NCBI GenBank assembly: GCA_002782905.1
Contig: PFJA01000299.1
Span: 302 to 19,540 of the forward strand
Reading direction: 5' to 3'
Length of the DNA stretch: 19,239 nucleotides
DNA from: Lysobacterales bacterium CG_4_10_14_3_um_filter_64_11
GTDB taxonomy: Bacteria; Pseudomonadota; Gammaproteobacteria; Xanthomonadales; Xanthomonadaceae
Part shown: positions 1 through 8,713 of the stretch, piece after piece
How positions within the stretch are numbered: position 1 is the stretch's first letter
Layout: the number at the start of each line of letters is the position of its first letter
The notes under the pieces: generated by a model
What the model was told of the DNA's origin: nothing
The model's input: only the letters and a program-made list of their open reading frames with translations
The model's database searches: none
Translations under genes and position numbers: made by a program

Positions 1-1333
1 TGTTGAGGGTGGACACGCGTGGGCTGGACAATACCTGCACATCGCCCTGGGTTTTCAGCAATTCGATGAACGCGTTGAAGTCCTGGGTGTTGAGCACAAA
101 GGTGTTGACGCCACCGAATGCGGAAGTGGCGGAAGTGATCGGCGCCAGCAGGTTGTCCGGGTCGAGCAGGCCGGCATTGCCCTCGATTTCCGAGCGGCCA
201 CCGTTGAAGATCGAGCCGCCACCGGTCTGACCGAATTGCAGGGTGCTGTCGCCGCTGTTGAACTCGGCGATACCGGCCCAGTTGATGCCGCTCTGGAAGC
301 CATCGCTGAGTTCGACTTCGATGATCTTGGCTTCCAGAATCACCTGCCGCTGCACGCTGCGCTCGGAGCTGCGCAGCACCTGCTCGATCTGGCGCAATTC
401 ATCGGGGAACGCACGCACCACCACCATGCCCGACTGCGGCGACACCGCAATACTGCGCAGCATCACCGCCGCGTTGCCGTTGGCACTACCATCCGCCGCT
501 GCGGCCACGACTTCGCTACAACCCAGCGACACGCCGCCGATCACCTCGCCACTGCTGCTGGAGGCGGCATTGAGCGGCAGCCCGACCAGCGTACACAGGG
601 TGCCGGTCAGCTCCACCCAGTAACCCGATTGCGATTGGGTGATGATCTGGCTGCCGAATGGTGTGGACGCTACGCCACCGCCGCCGGAACTGGAGCTGGA
701 GCTGGAACCCGAGCTGGAACTGCTGCCGCCGGAATCGCCGCCGCCAGAGGACTGTGACACTTGCCCGGAACTGACCTGGGTGCCCGACTGGCCGCCACGG
801 TTGATGTTGAGGTAAGCCACCTCGAACATGCGGGTCTGCAACTGCGTTGGCAGGATCACATAGTTCATGCCGGTTTTCTGGTACTCGTAGCCGTAGGTGG
901 TGCGTACCAGTTCCAGCAATTCGTCCAGAGTGACGCTCTTGAGCTGCAAGGTGACGCTGCCGTCCACCTTGGGATGCACAATGATGTTGTACGGGGTGTC
1001 TTCGGCCAGACTCATGAAAAACTCGCGCGCGGGCGCGTTGAACACCGACACGTTGAAGCGGCCACCGAGTTGATCCGGGGCCAGATGGCCAAGGTCGTCC
1101 GGAACCGGCGCCAGCAGGTCGGCAAGCACCGACGGTGGCGGTTGCACCGGTGCCGGGTTGCGGTCGGCCGCGCTGGCCAGCACCTCATCGATGGCGCGCG
1201 AACGCTCCGGGTCGCCACGGGTACTGGCGCAGCCTTGCAGCAGCAGTGCAACCATGGCAGCGATCAGCAACGGCCGCCCGGGTCGCATCCGCGTGCCGGC
1301 TCGATCATTGCCTGACAGGTTTTTTTTGTTCAT
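1..1333 (-). CDS. mshL: MSHA pilus outer-membrane secretin MshL (partial, 3' end outside window)
   Basis: Secretin-family protein that would form the outer-membrane pore for the MSHA type IV pilus. The first 444 residues are present and the gene continues past the left edge. A lipobox (LLQGC, Cys35) follows a basic and hydrophobic N-terminus, so the protein is probably a lipoprotein. An STN-like domain lies around residues 93-155. A Ser/Gly-rich linker follows (about 187-220). The secretin N-region starts near residue 328 (QVILEAKIIEVEL), and the family hallmark VLSSPRVSTLN ends the visible part. Cys246 and Cys271 lie in the region after the linker and could pair. The ATG overlaps the mshK stop as ATGA, implying translational coupling. 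The second to fifth codons contain a run of eight A. The family is clear; the name MshL, rather than PilQ or GspD, rests on the STN-linker-secretin layout and the mshIJK neighbours. Confidence 0.92.
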   Translation of the reverse strand, partial: MNKKNLSGNDRAGTRMRPGRPLLIAAMVALLLQGCASTRGDPERSRAIDEVLASAADRNPAPVQPPPSVLADLLAPVPDDLGHLAPDQLGGRFNVSVFNAPAREFFMSLAEDTPYNIIVHPKVDGSVTLQLKSVTLDELLELVRTTYGYEYQKTGMNYVILPTQLQTRMFEVAYLNINRGGQSGTQVSSGQVSQSSGGGDSGGSSSSSGSSSSSSSGGGGVASTPFGSQIITQSQSGYWVELTGTLCTLVGLPLNAASSSSGEVIGGVSLGCSEVVAAAADGSANGNAAVMLRSIAVSPQSGMVVVRAFPDELRQIEQVLRSSERSVQRQVILEAKIIEVELSDGFQSGINWAGIAEFNSGDSTLQFGQTGGGSIFNGGRSEIEGNAGLLDPDNLLAPITSATSAFGGVNTFVLNTQDFNAFIELLKTQGDVQVLSSPRVSTLN

Positions 1334-1698
1334 GGTTTTTTGTCCGAAAGCGGTTTGACCGCTGCCAGCGGCAACAGCGAAACCGAGAGGCTTTGGCCAT
1401 CGTCGCCGACCAGTGTCACCTGTGTCGGCCCGATTTGCGCCAGCCGATAACCACCAAATCGCTCGCCAACACGGCGCACCGTGCCATCGAGCACAACATG
1501 GGAACGATCCGCGCGCAGCACTATCATGCTGAGCACGGGCATGCCGGCGGCAGCGGAATCGCTCGCCACCATCGCCGATGCCGGCGGCCGCAGCGGGTCG
1601 GCCAGCACCTGCGCGTTGCCGCGGCCGGCAAACGCGATGCTGAACACCAACGCCCACAGCGCAGGCCACACCTTGCCATTGGCAGCCGACTCAAACAC
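1330..1698 (-). CDS. mshK: MSHA biogenesis protein MshK
   Basis: Small exported accessory protein of MSHA pilus assembly, usually about 100-120 residues. A GTG start at 1698 gives 122 residues and is preceded by a strong ribosome-binding site (GGAGGAGG at 1708-1715, 9-base spacer). It overlaps the mshJ stop by 8 bases. An in-frame ATG at 1764 would add 22 residues deep inside mshJ and seems less likely. From the GTG, the N-terminus carries a short hydrophobic segment (WPALWALVFSIAFA) ending near GRGNAQ, a plausible signal peptide. The motif ADPLRPP follows, then a beta-rich region (RVGERFGGYRLAQIGPTQV, then LVGDDG) typical of MshK/PilP-like proteins. Assignment rests on its place between mshJ and mshL, its size, and this DPLRP...G...V.L motif pattern. 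Confidence 0.8.
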   Translation of the reverse strand: MFESAANGKVWPALWALVFSIAFAGRGNAQVLADPLRPPASAMVASDSAAAGMPVLSMIVLRADRSHVVLDGTVRRVGERFGGYRLAQIGPTQVTLVGDDGQSLSVSLLPLAAVKPLSDKKP

Positions 1699-2455
1699 CG
1701 ATCCACGCCTCCTCCAGACTGAAGCTGTACACCACAAAGCGCAACCTAGCACGCGGATAATCAAGGGTATCGATCTTCAACTCGTGCCACATCAAACCCC
1801 ATTCGCTGCCTTCGATCCGCGCAAGATAGCGCACCATATCGGCATAGCTGCCCTCCAGCTCAACCGTGATCGGATGCCGAAACAAATCCAGAGCGACGCT
1901 GGGTGCTGCGACGCCGTTGCTATCGCCATCAGCGGCAACCGGGTTGCCATCCTCAGCGGTCGCGTCGGGCACCGCTGCCGCCTCCTGGCTGGCCGCAGCG
2001 GGCGCGGCAGCGTCACTGTCGCGTGTGCTCAAGGCAATCTCGGCGGGCAGGTTGCGCATCGCGACCAGAGTCAGGCCGCTGCCCTTGAGCAATTCGTGCA
2101 AAACCTCTCGCGCCCGGTTGGCATCGAGATAGCGCACACCCTCGCCGCGCAAGGCCAGATCGGCCGCGCCAATGCGGTTGCGCACATCGGCTTCCTGCGC
2201 CTGCGCAGCCTGCAACGGCCCGGCCGTGATCTGCTGATCCAGTTCGGACTGACGCGCGCTGAGCTGATCCACCTGGGCGCGCAACGTCGCCACGTTTTGC
2301 GCTTGCATCGCCCGCTGTGTGCGCACGTCGCCGAGAAACAGCAGTTCGACCAATCCCCAGCACACCACCAACGCGGCGCCAAATACCAGCAAGCGCTCGC
2401 GTTCGCTGAGTGCATTGAAACGGCCCTGCCATTGTGCCAGCCGCGATTCGCTCAT
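1691..2455 (-). CDS. mshJ: MSHA biogenesis protein MshJ (PilO-like)
   Basis: Inner-membrane PilO/GspM-like component of the pilus alignment complex, 254 residues. A short cytoplasmic N-terminus (SESRLAQWQGRFNALSERERLL) precedes one transmembrane segment (about residues 22-41). A heptad-rich, probable coiled-coil stretch follows (about 42-95). The C-terminal PilO-type fold is marked by HPITVELEGSYADMVRYL (about 194-211) and WGLMWHELKID. An Ala/Pro/Asp-rich insert lies around residues 146-187, just before this domain. The ATG overlaps the stop of the upstream PilN-like gene as ATGA, and the 3' end overlaps the mshK start. Family and context are consistent; direct database comparison was not possible. 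Confidence 0.87.
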   Translation of the reverse strand: MSESRLAQWQGRFNALSERERLLVFGAALVVCWGLVELLFLGDVRTQRAMQAQNVATLRAQVDQLSARQSELDQQITAGPLQAAQAQEADVRNRIGAADLALRGEGVRYLDANRAREVLHELLKGSGLTLVAMRNLPAEIALSTRDSDAAAPAAASQEAAAVPDATAEDGNPVAADGDSNGVAAPSVALDLFRHPITVELEGSYADMVRYLARIEGSEWGLMWHELKIDTLDYPRARLRFVVYSFSLEEAWIGV

Positions 2456-3129
2456 GGGCTTGCCTCATCACGGCTGCTGCGCAGGTCAAAACCGAGCACG
2501 CCCAACGGCTTGTGGTCGGCGGCAGGTGTTTGCGCGTCGTCACCACGGCGGTCATCCACCAGTGCGCCGGCATCAGCGGCCACTTCGATCTGGGCGAATT
2601 GCAGACCGGCAAACTCGGGCTGCCGCGCCAATGCATCGAGGTATCCGGGCAACGCGCTGGCCTGCGTCATGCGGCCACTCAGGCGCACCCGGCCGGGCGC
2701 CGCCGCAGCACGCGGATCGACGAGTTCGATGCGGGTCAACCAGACCCCGCCACCCGCACTGCGCGAGAGCGCCGTCAGCAAGGCAACAAAGCCGTTCGCC
2801 TCGGTGCGACTCAACTCGGCAATCAGCGCCAGCATGCGCTCGCGCGCCTGCAGTTCCAGGGTCAGCCGATCGACCCGCGCACGTACCACGCTGAGGCGAT
2901 TGTCCGATGCCAATTCCGCCTCCAGCACCTCGATCTGCGGCGTCAGCGCCTGCGACTGGCTTTCCAGTGCGTCGCGCTCGATCGCCAGTTCACGTACCTT
3001 GCTGCCGGCATACATGCCCCAAGCGATCAGGGCAGCCAACACCGCCGCCGCGAGCAGCAGCAACTGGCTCAGGTTGTAGCGAACCACCCGCGGTCGAATC
3101 TCGTCGTACAGGTTGAGCTGCGATTTCAT
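2452..3129 (-). CDS. PilN-like MSHA biogenesis protein (MshI2-type)
   Basis: PilN-like bitopic inner-membrane protein, 225 residues, which in type IV pilus systems partners the PilM-like and PilO-like proteins. The N-terminus KSQLNLYDEIRP resembles the PilN motif INLLP.R, which binds the PilM-like partner. One transmembrane segment covers about residues 20-42 (LSQLLLLAAAVLAALIAWGMYAG). A coiled-coil stretch rich in Leu, Glu and Arg follows (about 45-105). The C-terminal region contains GGVWLTRIEL and VRLSGRMTQASALPGYLDAL, typical of the PilN ferredoxin-like domain. The ATG overlaps the mshI stop and its own stop overlaps the mshJ start, both as ATGA. In other genomes this gene is named inconsistently (mshI2, mshI1), so no symbol is given. 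Confidence 0.85.
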   Translation of the reverse strand: MKSQLNLYDEIRPRVVRYNLSQLLLLAAAVLAALIAWGMYAGSKVRELAIERDALESQSQALTPQIEVLEAELASDNRLSVVRARVDRLTLELQARERMLALIAELSRTEANGFVALLTALSRSAGGGVWLTRIELVDPRAAAAPGRVRLSGRMTQASALPGYLDALARQPEFAGLQFAQIEVAADAGALVDDRRGDDAQTPAADHKPLGVLGFDLRSSRDEASP

Positions 3130-4073
3130 GCATCCACCTCAACCGTTGGCCGCAGCGCCGCACCCACCGCCAGCATCATCAGATCCGGCGCCGGGCTACC
3201 GAGGCGATCGCTCGCTGCCAGTACTTCGTCGAGCGAAAAGCGCTCGGCTCGCACCCGCAAGGCAGGCACCAAAGCTTCTACCAGTGCCTCGGTAAACGGC
3301 CAGTCCGGCAGCAGCAACAGGCGCTTTGGCGGCGGTGTGGTGTAGTGGCTTTCGTAAAAATCGACGGTGCGCTGCACTTCCAACAACAGTTGATCCAGAT
3401 TCTCGCTCAGCCCATCCCGGAAATGCTCGGCGGTGAGCGTGCTGGAGCGGAACAGACTGAGCTTGCCCTCGTTGACAATCACGAAACGCAAGCCCTGATT
3501 GCCGAGAATCAGCGCCGAGATGGCCTCGCCATCACCCGCAGCGCGGCCCAGAATGTGGCTCAATGCCATGTCTGCCACATCGATCGCTTGCAGTTGCAGG
3601 CCCGCGCCGAGAACCGCATCGCGCAATCGGATCATCCGTTCGCGCGATGCGATCGCGCAATAACACGGCGGTTCGCCGCCACGCGCACGGGTGCCGGCAA
3701 CCTCGACGTAATCGAGCAACATGTCCTCGACCGCCACCTGGCTGACTTCGCGGGCGCGAAACTTCAACGCGCCGATGCGCTCGGATTCCGGCGTTGGCGG
3801 GATCGAGAGCTGCATCAGCGAGACCAGTTGTGCATGCGGCACAACGACGGTATCAAGGCCGTTGCCGGATAGATCACGCGCCAGTTTGCGCATGCCATCG
3901 GGCCAATCGGATTCAGCGCCGGACGGGAAAAATGCTGACGCCTGCACGCTGGGCCGGTCACTGCCACGGCCCGACGCGGCGATCCGCACGGCGACCAGCC
4001 CGTGCGGCCCCACGGCAATGCCGATGCGATCCGTCGATGCTTTGCGCCGCCCGAACCATTGACCCAGTGCCAT
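3126..4073 (-). CDS. mshI: MSHA biogenesis protein MshI (PilM-like)
   Basis: Cytoplasmic PilM-like, actin-fold protein, 315 residues, that docks on the N-terminus of the PilN-like partner under the inner membrane. Visible features are a short basic start (GQWFGRRK), the first strand IGIAVGPHGLVAVRI (about 18-32), SERIGALKFRAREVSQVAVEDMLLDYVEV in the middle, and LQAIDVADMAL followed later by ISALILGNQGLRFVIVNEGKLSLFRS, matching the second nucleotide-fold half. It is the first visible gene of the operon. A good ribosome-binding site (GGGGAG) sits 5 bases upstream of the ATG. The run mshI, PilN-like, mshJ, mshK, mshL follows the usual MSHA order. The domain architecture supports MshI rather than a type II secretion GspL, which would carry a transmembrane segment; none is seen here. 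Confidence 0.86.
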   Translation of the reverse strand: MALGQWFGRRKASTDRIGIAVGPHGLVAVRIAASGRGSDRPSVQASAFFPSGAESDWPDGMRKLARDLSGNGLDTVVVPHAQLVSLMQLSIPPTPESERIGALKFRAREVSQVAVEDMLLDYVEVAGTRARGGEPPCYCAIASRERMIRLRDAVLGAGLQLQAIDVADMALSHILGRAAGDGEAISALILGNQGLRFVIVNEGKLSLFRSSTLTAEHFRDGLSENLDQLLLEVQRTVDFYESHYTTPPPKRLLLLPDWPFTEALVEALVPALRVRAERFSLDEVLAASDRLGSPAPDLMMLAVGAALRPTVEVDA

Positions 4074-4139
4074 GCCTCTCCCCGCGTTGAACGTCGCTGC
4101 GGACCGACCCGCGTGGCAACGACGCAGCCCACCCGCAAC

Positions 4140-4171
4140 GTTATATCACCGAAGCAATTTACATTGGGCAA
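4140..4171 (-). promoter_or_regulatory. Possible promoter of the msh operon
   Basis: In the 176-base gap upstream of mshI the minus strand reads TTGCCC (4166-4171) and, further on, TATAAC (4140-4145). The -10 match is good, but the 20-base spacer is longer than the sigma-70 optimum. It is the only AT-rich stretch close to the operon start. Weak support. Confidence 0.22.
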
Positions 4172-4249
4172 ATCCTAGCATGATCCATGCGTTACATGAC
4201 ATTCTTTGCATAAAATCGAACCACGCGCCCGGTTCGCCAAGGCAGCCTA

Positions 4250-5599
4250 TCACAGCGACCACAACGCACGGATCGCCCGCGCAAAATCATCCGCAATCGC
4301 ATCACGCGCACGGTGCCTGCCATCGATGACCACCTGCTCACCGGCCACCCAGACATCGCGCACGGCGTTGCGCTGGCCACAAAATACCCAACGATCCAGC
4401 ACATCGGCGGCGTGAGCACCGATCAGGGCGGGCGCGTCCGGATCGAGTGCCACCACGTCAGCGCGCGCGCCAGCATCGAACCGGCCCAGTTCGACCCCAC
4501 AAACCGCCGCCACATCCCATGCCCGGCCAAGCAACGACTGCGCCACCGAGCCGGCGTCGTTGGCCGCGATGTTGCGCTGTTGCAAGCGCAGGCGCTGGCC
4601 GTATTCCAGCCAGCGCAATTCCTCGCTCGGCGCGATCGAAATCTGGCTGTCGCTGCCGATACCGAGGCGACCGCCGTGCGCCAGATACGCCGGCAGAGCG
4701 AACAGGCCATCGCCAAGGTTGGCCTCGGTGGTTGGGCACAGCACCACCGTGGCGCCGCTTGCCGCCAGATCACGCAACTCAGCGGCATCGCAATGGGTGG
4801 CGTGCACCAGCGCCCAGCGTGCATCCACCGGCATCTGGTCGAGCAACCAGCGCACCGGCCGCGCACCGTGGCGCGCAATGCATTCGTCCACTTCGACCTG
4901 CTGCTCGGCGATATGGATGTGCACCGGCCGCTGATGGCCGACGGCAGCGAGCACGGCGCGCAGGCTTGCCGGTGCCACCGCGCGCAGGCTGTGGAAGGCA
5001 ATGCCGATGCGCAGGCAGGCATGCTGCAAGGCGCTGAGGCGTTCGATCAGTGCGCAATACTCATCCACGGTTTGCCCGAAACGCTGCTGCCCGGCACTGA
5101 GTGGGCGATCGTCGAAACCACCCCGCTGGTATAGCGTCGGCAACAGGGTGAGGCCGATGCCGGCGCGCTCGGCCGCCGCGATGATCGCCAGCGCCATCGC
5201 CGCCGGATCGGCATAGCGGCGGCCGTGCGGATCATGATGCAGGTAATGGAACTCGCAGACGTGGGTGTAGCCGGCTTCCAGCATCTCGACATAAACCTGG
5301 GTCGCCACCGCACACAGGCGGTCCGGGTCGAAACGCGACGCCGCCTGATACATGGTTTCGCGCCAACTCCAGAAGCTGTCGTCGCTGCGGCCACGGCGCT
5401 CGGCCATGCCGGCCATCGCGCGCTGAAACGCATGCGAATGCAGATTGGGCACTCCCGGGCAGAACCAACCGGCATGTGTCGTGGCGCGGGCTGCGATGGC
5501 AGCAACCTGCACATTGCCTGCGCCATCGGCGGATAACCGGCGCGCCCCGCCCCAGCCATCGCCGCACCATACCTGTGCTGCATTGCTATTGAGCTTCAT
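4250..5599 (-). CDS. hutF: Formimidoylglutamate deiminase HutF
   Basis: Amidohydrolase that converts N-formimino-L-glutamate to N-formyl-L-glutamate and ammonia in the five-step histidine degradation route. The ATG at 5599 gives 449 residues, the usual family length. An upstream in-frame start at 5749 would add 50 Arg/Cys-rich residues and run across the fadH start, so it is rejected. Zinc and active-site motifs appear in order: PGVPNLHSHAFQRAMAG (HxH), HIHIAEQQVEVDEC, WALVHATHCD, and the strongly HutF-specific GSDSQISIAPSEELRWLEYGQRL. No other hut gene is visible: upstream is divergent fadH, downstream the msh operon in the same direction after a 176-base gap. Hut genes may lie elsewhere. 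The function call is firm. Confidence 0.94.
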   Translation of the reverse strand: MKLNSNAAQVWCGDGWGGARRLSADGAGNVQVAAIAARATTHAGWFCPGVPNLHSHAFQRAMAGMAERRGRSDDSFWSWRETMYQAASRFDPDRLCAVATQVYVEMLEAGYTHVCEFHYLHHDPHGRRYADPAAMALAIIAAAERAGIGLTLLPTLYQRGGFDDRPLSAGQQRFGQTVDEYCALIERLSALQHACLRIGIAFHSLRAVAPASLRAVLAAVGHQRPVHIHIAEQQVEVDECIARHGARPVRWLLDQMPVDARWALVHATHCDAAELRDLAASGATVVLCPTTEANLGDGLFALPAYLAHGGRLGIGSDSQISIAPSEELRWLEYGQRLRLQQRNIAANDAGSVAQSLLGRAWDVAAVCGVELGRFDAGARADVVALDPDAPALIGAHAADVLDRWVFCGQRNAVRDVWVAGEQVVIDGRHRARDAIADDFARAIRALWSL

Positions 5600-5747
5600 A
5601 CCCACGTTGCGTGCCCCCCGCGTGCATGAAGGGTAGCGTGCGCAGCGCGCCAGGTCACCTTGTTTCGCGTCACTCGGCAACCGCGCGGCTTGTAATGACG
5701 GCCAACTCCGGGCATCGTTCGCACACCGCCATACGCATCGGTATGCC

Positions 5748-7769
5748 ATGTCCGCCGCACCCTACCCGCACCTGTTCGCCCCGCTCGACCTCGGTTTCAC
5801 CACCCTGCGCAACCGGGTGCTGATGGGCTCGATGCACACCGGTCTGGAAGACCATGCCAAGGACTTCCCGCAACTGGCGGCGTATTTCGCCGAGCGGGCG
5901 CGCGGCGGCGTCGGGCTGATGGTCACCGGCGGCATCGCCCCGAATCTGGTCGGCTGGCTCAAGCCATTCTCCGGCAAGCTGAGCTGGCCGTGGGAAGTGC
6001 GCCGGCATCGCTTGGTCACCGATGCGGTGCATGCCGACGGCGGCAAAGTTTGCATGCAGATTCTGCACGCCGGGCGCTACGGATACCACCCATTCAGCGT
6101 GTCGGCAAGCAAGCGCAAAGCGCCGATCAACCCGTTCACCCCGCGCGCGCTCAGCGCGCGTGGCGTCGAGCGGCAGATTTCCGCTTTCGCACACAGTGCC
6201 AAGCTGGCACGCGAGGCCGGTTACGACGGCGTCGAGGTGATGGGTTCGGAGGGCTATTTGATCAATCAGTTCCTGGCGCCACGGGTGAACCACCGCAACG
6301 ATGCCTGGGGCGGCAGCGCCGCAAACCGCATGCGCTTTGCAGTGGAGATCGTGCGCCGTGTGCGTGAAGCCTGCGGCCCGGACTTCATCGTGATCTATCG
6401 CCTGTCGATGCTGGAGCTGGTGCCGGAAGGCTCGAATTGGGATGAGATCGTGGCGCAGGCCAAGGCCGTCGAAAACGCCGGTGCGACGCTCATCAACACC
6501 GGTATCGGCTGGCACGAGGCACGCGTACCGACCATTGCCACCTCGGTGCCGCGCGCCGCGTTTGCCGGCGTCACCGCCAAACTCAAACCGCATGTGCGCG
6601 TGCCGCTGATCGCCACCAACCGCATCAACATGCCGGATGTCGCCGAGCGCATCCTCGCCGGCGGCCAGGCCGACATGGTGTCGATGGCGCGCCCCTTGCT
6701 GGCTGATCCGGAGTGGGTGAACAAGGCGCGTGCCGGGCGCAGCGATCGCATCAACACCTGCATCGCCTGCAATCAGGCGTGTCTGGATCACGTGTTCGAA
6801 AACCGCAAGGCCAGTTGTCTGGTCAATCCGCGCGCCTGCGCCGAAACCGAACTCAACTTCACCGCGACGATGCAACCCAAGCACATCGCCGTGGTCGGTG
6901 CCGGCCCGGCCGGCCTCGCCTGCGCCACGCTGGCTGCCGAGCGCGGACACGCCGTCACCCTGTTCGACGCCGGCAGCGAAATCGGCGGCCAGTTCAACCT
7001 CGCCAAACGTATTCCCGGCAAAGAGGAGTTCCATGAAACCCTGCGCTACTTCAGCACCCGCCTGCGCGACACCGGCGTCGATCTGAGGCTTGGGCAAACG
7101 GCCACTGCGGCCGACCTGACCGGTTTCGATGAAATCGTCATCGCCACTGGCATCACCGCGCGCAAGGCCAGCTTCCCCGGCGCCGATCACGCCAAGGCCG
7201 TGAGCTACCTCGACGTGCTCAGCGGCAAGGTGACACCCGGCGCGCGCGTTGCCATCGTCGGCGCCGGCGGTATCGGCTTCGATGTTGCCGAGTTCCTCGT
7301 CCACCACGGGCAATCGCCAACACTCGATACCCCACGCTGGCTGGCCGAATGGGGTGTCGCCACCAACTTTGAAGGCCGTGGTGGGCTCACCGCAGCGCAA
7401 CCCGAAGCCTCGGCGCGCCAGGTATGGCTGCTGCAACGCAGCCGCGGCAAACCCGGCGCCAAACTCGGCAAAACCACCGGCTGGATTCATCGCGCCACGC
7501 TCAAGGGCAAAGGGGTGCAGATGCTCGGCGGCGTGGAATACCTCGGCCTGGACGACAACGGCCTGCGCATCGGCATCGATGGCAACGAGCAAACCCTCAC
7601 CGTCGATCACGTGGTCATCTGTGCCGGCCAGCAACCCCGCCGCGAGCTCGCCGACACGCTCACCGCCGCCGGCCGCAACCCGCACCTGATCGGCGGCGCG
7701 CACACCGCCAGTGAACTCGATGCCAAGCGTGCCATCGCCCAAGCCGCGCAGTTGGCGGCGGTGTTGTGA
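5748..7769 (+). CDS. fadH: 2,4-dienoyl-CoA reductase (NADPH), FadH type
   Basis: Iron-sulfur flavoprotein that reduces 2,4-dienoyl-CoA esters during beta-oxidation of unsaturated fatty acids. At 673 residues it matches the E. coli enzyme in size. The N-terminal half is an FMN-binding Old Yellow Enzyme barrel: APLDLGFTTLRNRVLMGSMHTGLE, QILHAGRYGYHP, GYDGVEVMGSEGYLINQFLAP with the active-site Tyr, and NTGIGWHEARVPTIATSVPR with the active-site His. The 4Fe-4S ligands are Cys338, Cys341, Cys345 and Cys357. An FAD-binding motif (VVGAGPAGLACATLAAE) begins near residue 383, and an NADPH-site motif (VAIVGAGGIGFDVAEF) follows. The gene is divergent from hutF over 148 bases. No beta-oxidation neighbours are seen, and I found no convincing FadR box. 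Confidence 0.96.
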   Translation: MSAAPYPHLFAPLDLGFTTLRNRVLMGSMHTGLEDHAKDFPQLAAYFAERARGGVGLMVTGGIAPNLVGWLKPFSGKLSWPWEVRRHRLVTDAVHADGGKVCMQILHAGRYGYHPFSVSASKRKAPINPFTPRALSARGVERQISAFAHSAKLAREAGYDGVEVMGSEGYLINQFLAPRVNHRNDAWGGSAANRMRFAVEIVRRVREACGPDFIVIYRLSMLELVPEGSNWDEIVAQAKAVENAGATLINTGIGWHEARVPTIATSVPRAAFAGVTAKLKPHVRVPLIATNRINMPDVAERILAGGQADMVSMARPLLADPEWVNKARAGRSDRINTCIACNQACLDHVFENRKASCLVNPRACAETELNFTATMQPKHIAVVGAGPAGLACATLAAERGHAVTLFDAGSEIGGQFNLAKRIPGKEEFHETLRYFSTRLRDTGVDLRLGQTATAADLTGFDEIVIATGITARKASFPGADHAKAVSYLDVLSGKVTPGARVAIVGAGGIGFDVAEFLVHHGQSPTLDTPRWLAEWGVATNFEGRGGLTAAQPEASARQVWLLQRSRGKPGAKLGKTTGWIHRATLKGKGVQMLGGVEYLGLDDNGLRIGIDGNEQTLTVDHVVICAGQQPRRELADTLTAAGRNPHLIGGAHTASELDAKRAIAQAAQLAAVL

Positions 7770-8017
7770 GCACGGCGCCACGCACCGCGCTACCGCGCAA
7801 CCGGGCTGGCGCAACCAACCGGAATACCACCCCGGAGCGAAGGTTGCACAACCGGAGCGGGCACTTGACCTGCCCCGACCCCGGCTGCAACACCCTGGCA
7901 GTCTGAGCGCGCCGCCGTGCTGGATCACTTCTGCGCCGTGCATTGCCGCCCAGCCGACGCGTCACCTGGGCCGTGCCCGGCCATTGCCCACCCTGCGAGC
8001 ACGCAACGGATATCACC

Positions 8018-8713
8018 ATGCTCACCTTGCACATCGGCAACAAGAATTACTCGTCGTGGTCGCTGCGGCCTTGGTTGCTGCTGCGGGCGCACGGCATCGC
8101 ATTCGACGAGGCGCTGCATCGCTTCGGCCGCGACAACCTGGACGGTGGGTTCCGGGCATTTGCCCCCAATGCCAAGGTGCCGTGTCTGGTCGATGACGGA
8201 CTGACGGTGTGGGATTCACTGGCGATTGCGGAATATCTGGCCGAACGGCATCCGGGTATCTGGCCCGCGGCGGCTGAAGCGCGCGCATTTGCGCGCTGTG
8301 CGGCGGCCGAGATGCATTCGGGCTTTGCTGCGCTGCGCGGCCAGTTCGGGATGAACGTCGGGGTGCGGGTGCAGGTAAAACAACGCTCACCGGTCCTGCA
8401 AGGCGACATCGATCGGGTGGTGGCGTTGTGGAACGAGGGGTTGGCGCGCTTTGGCGGGCCGTATCTGGCTGGGAGCACGTTGACCGCGGTGGATGCCTTC
8501 TTCGCGCCGGTGGCGTTCCGCTTCCAGACCTTCGGGGTGGCTGTGGACGGCGCGGCGGCGGACTATCTGCAACGTCTGCTGGCCCATCCGGCGATGTGCG
8601 CATGGGAGGTCCAGGCGCTGGCTGAGGACTTTCGCGACCCGGAACACGATGCCGAGTTGGCGACGATCGGTACGATCACCGCGGATTTGCGGGTGGCGGT
8701 GAGCTTGGGTTAG
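8018..8713 (+). CDS. Glutathione S-transferase family protein
   Basis: Cytosolic GST-fold protein, 231 residues. The N-terminal thioredoxin-like domain begins LHIGNKNYSSWSLRPWLLLRA, with the Ser residues that probably contact glutathione, and includes the glutathione-site loop APNAKVPCLVDDGL followed by VWDSLAIAEYLAERHP. The helical C-terminal domain contains FGGPYLAGSTLTAVDAFFAPVAFRF. The ATG at 8018 starts the thioredoxin domain exactly; an in-frame ATG at 7943 would add 25 unrelated residues and is rejected. It stands alone: 248 bases after fadH, with a doubtful reverse-strand frame after it. Substrate cannot be predicted. Confidence 0.9.
   Translation: MLTLHIGNKNYSSWSLRPWLLLRAHGIAFDEALHRFGRDNLDGGFRAFAPNAKVPCLVDDGLTVWDSLAIAEYLAERHPGIWPAAAEARAFARCAAAEMHSGFAALRGQFGMNVGVRVQVKQRSPVLQGDIDRVVALWNEGLARFGGPYLAGSTLTAVDAFFAPVAFRFQTFGVAVDGAAADYLQRLLAHPAMCAWEVQALAEDFRDPEHDAELATIGTITADLRVAVSLG

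Noticed and set aside
1481..3079. 532-residue plus-strand open frame across mshK-mshJ
   Set aside because: Antisense shadow of the msh operon, low-complexity Arg/Ser/Ala composition, no recognisable domain.
5600..5747. Promoter with TGTAAT as -10 for fadH
   Set aside because: No acceptable -35 at proper spacing was found.
5600..5749. 50-residue N-terminal extension of HutF
   Set aside because: Arg/Cys-rich, overlaps the fadH start region and exceeds family length; the ATG at 5599 fits the family.
5670..7943. 757-residue minus-strand open frame antisense to fadH
   Set aside because: Shadow frame of a GC-rich gene. Its translation has no domain logic, while the plus strand encodes a complete FadH with all cofactor motifs.
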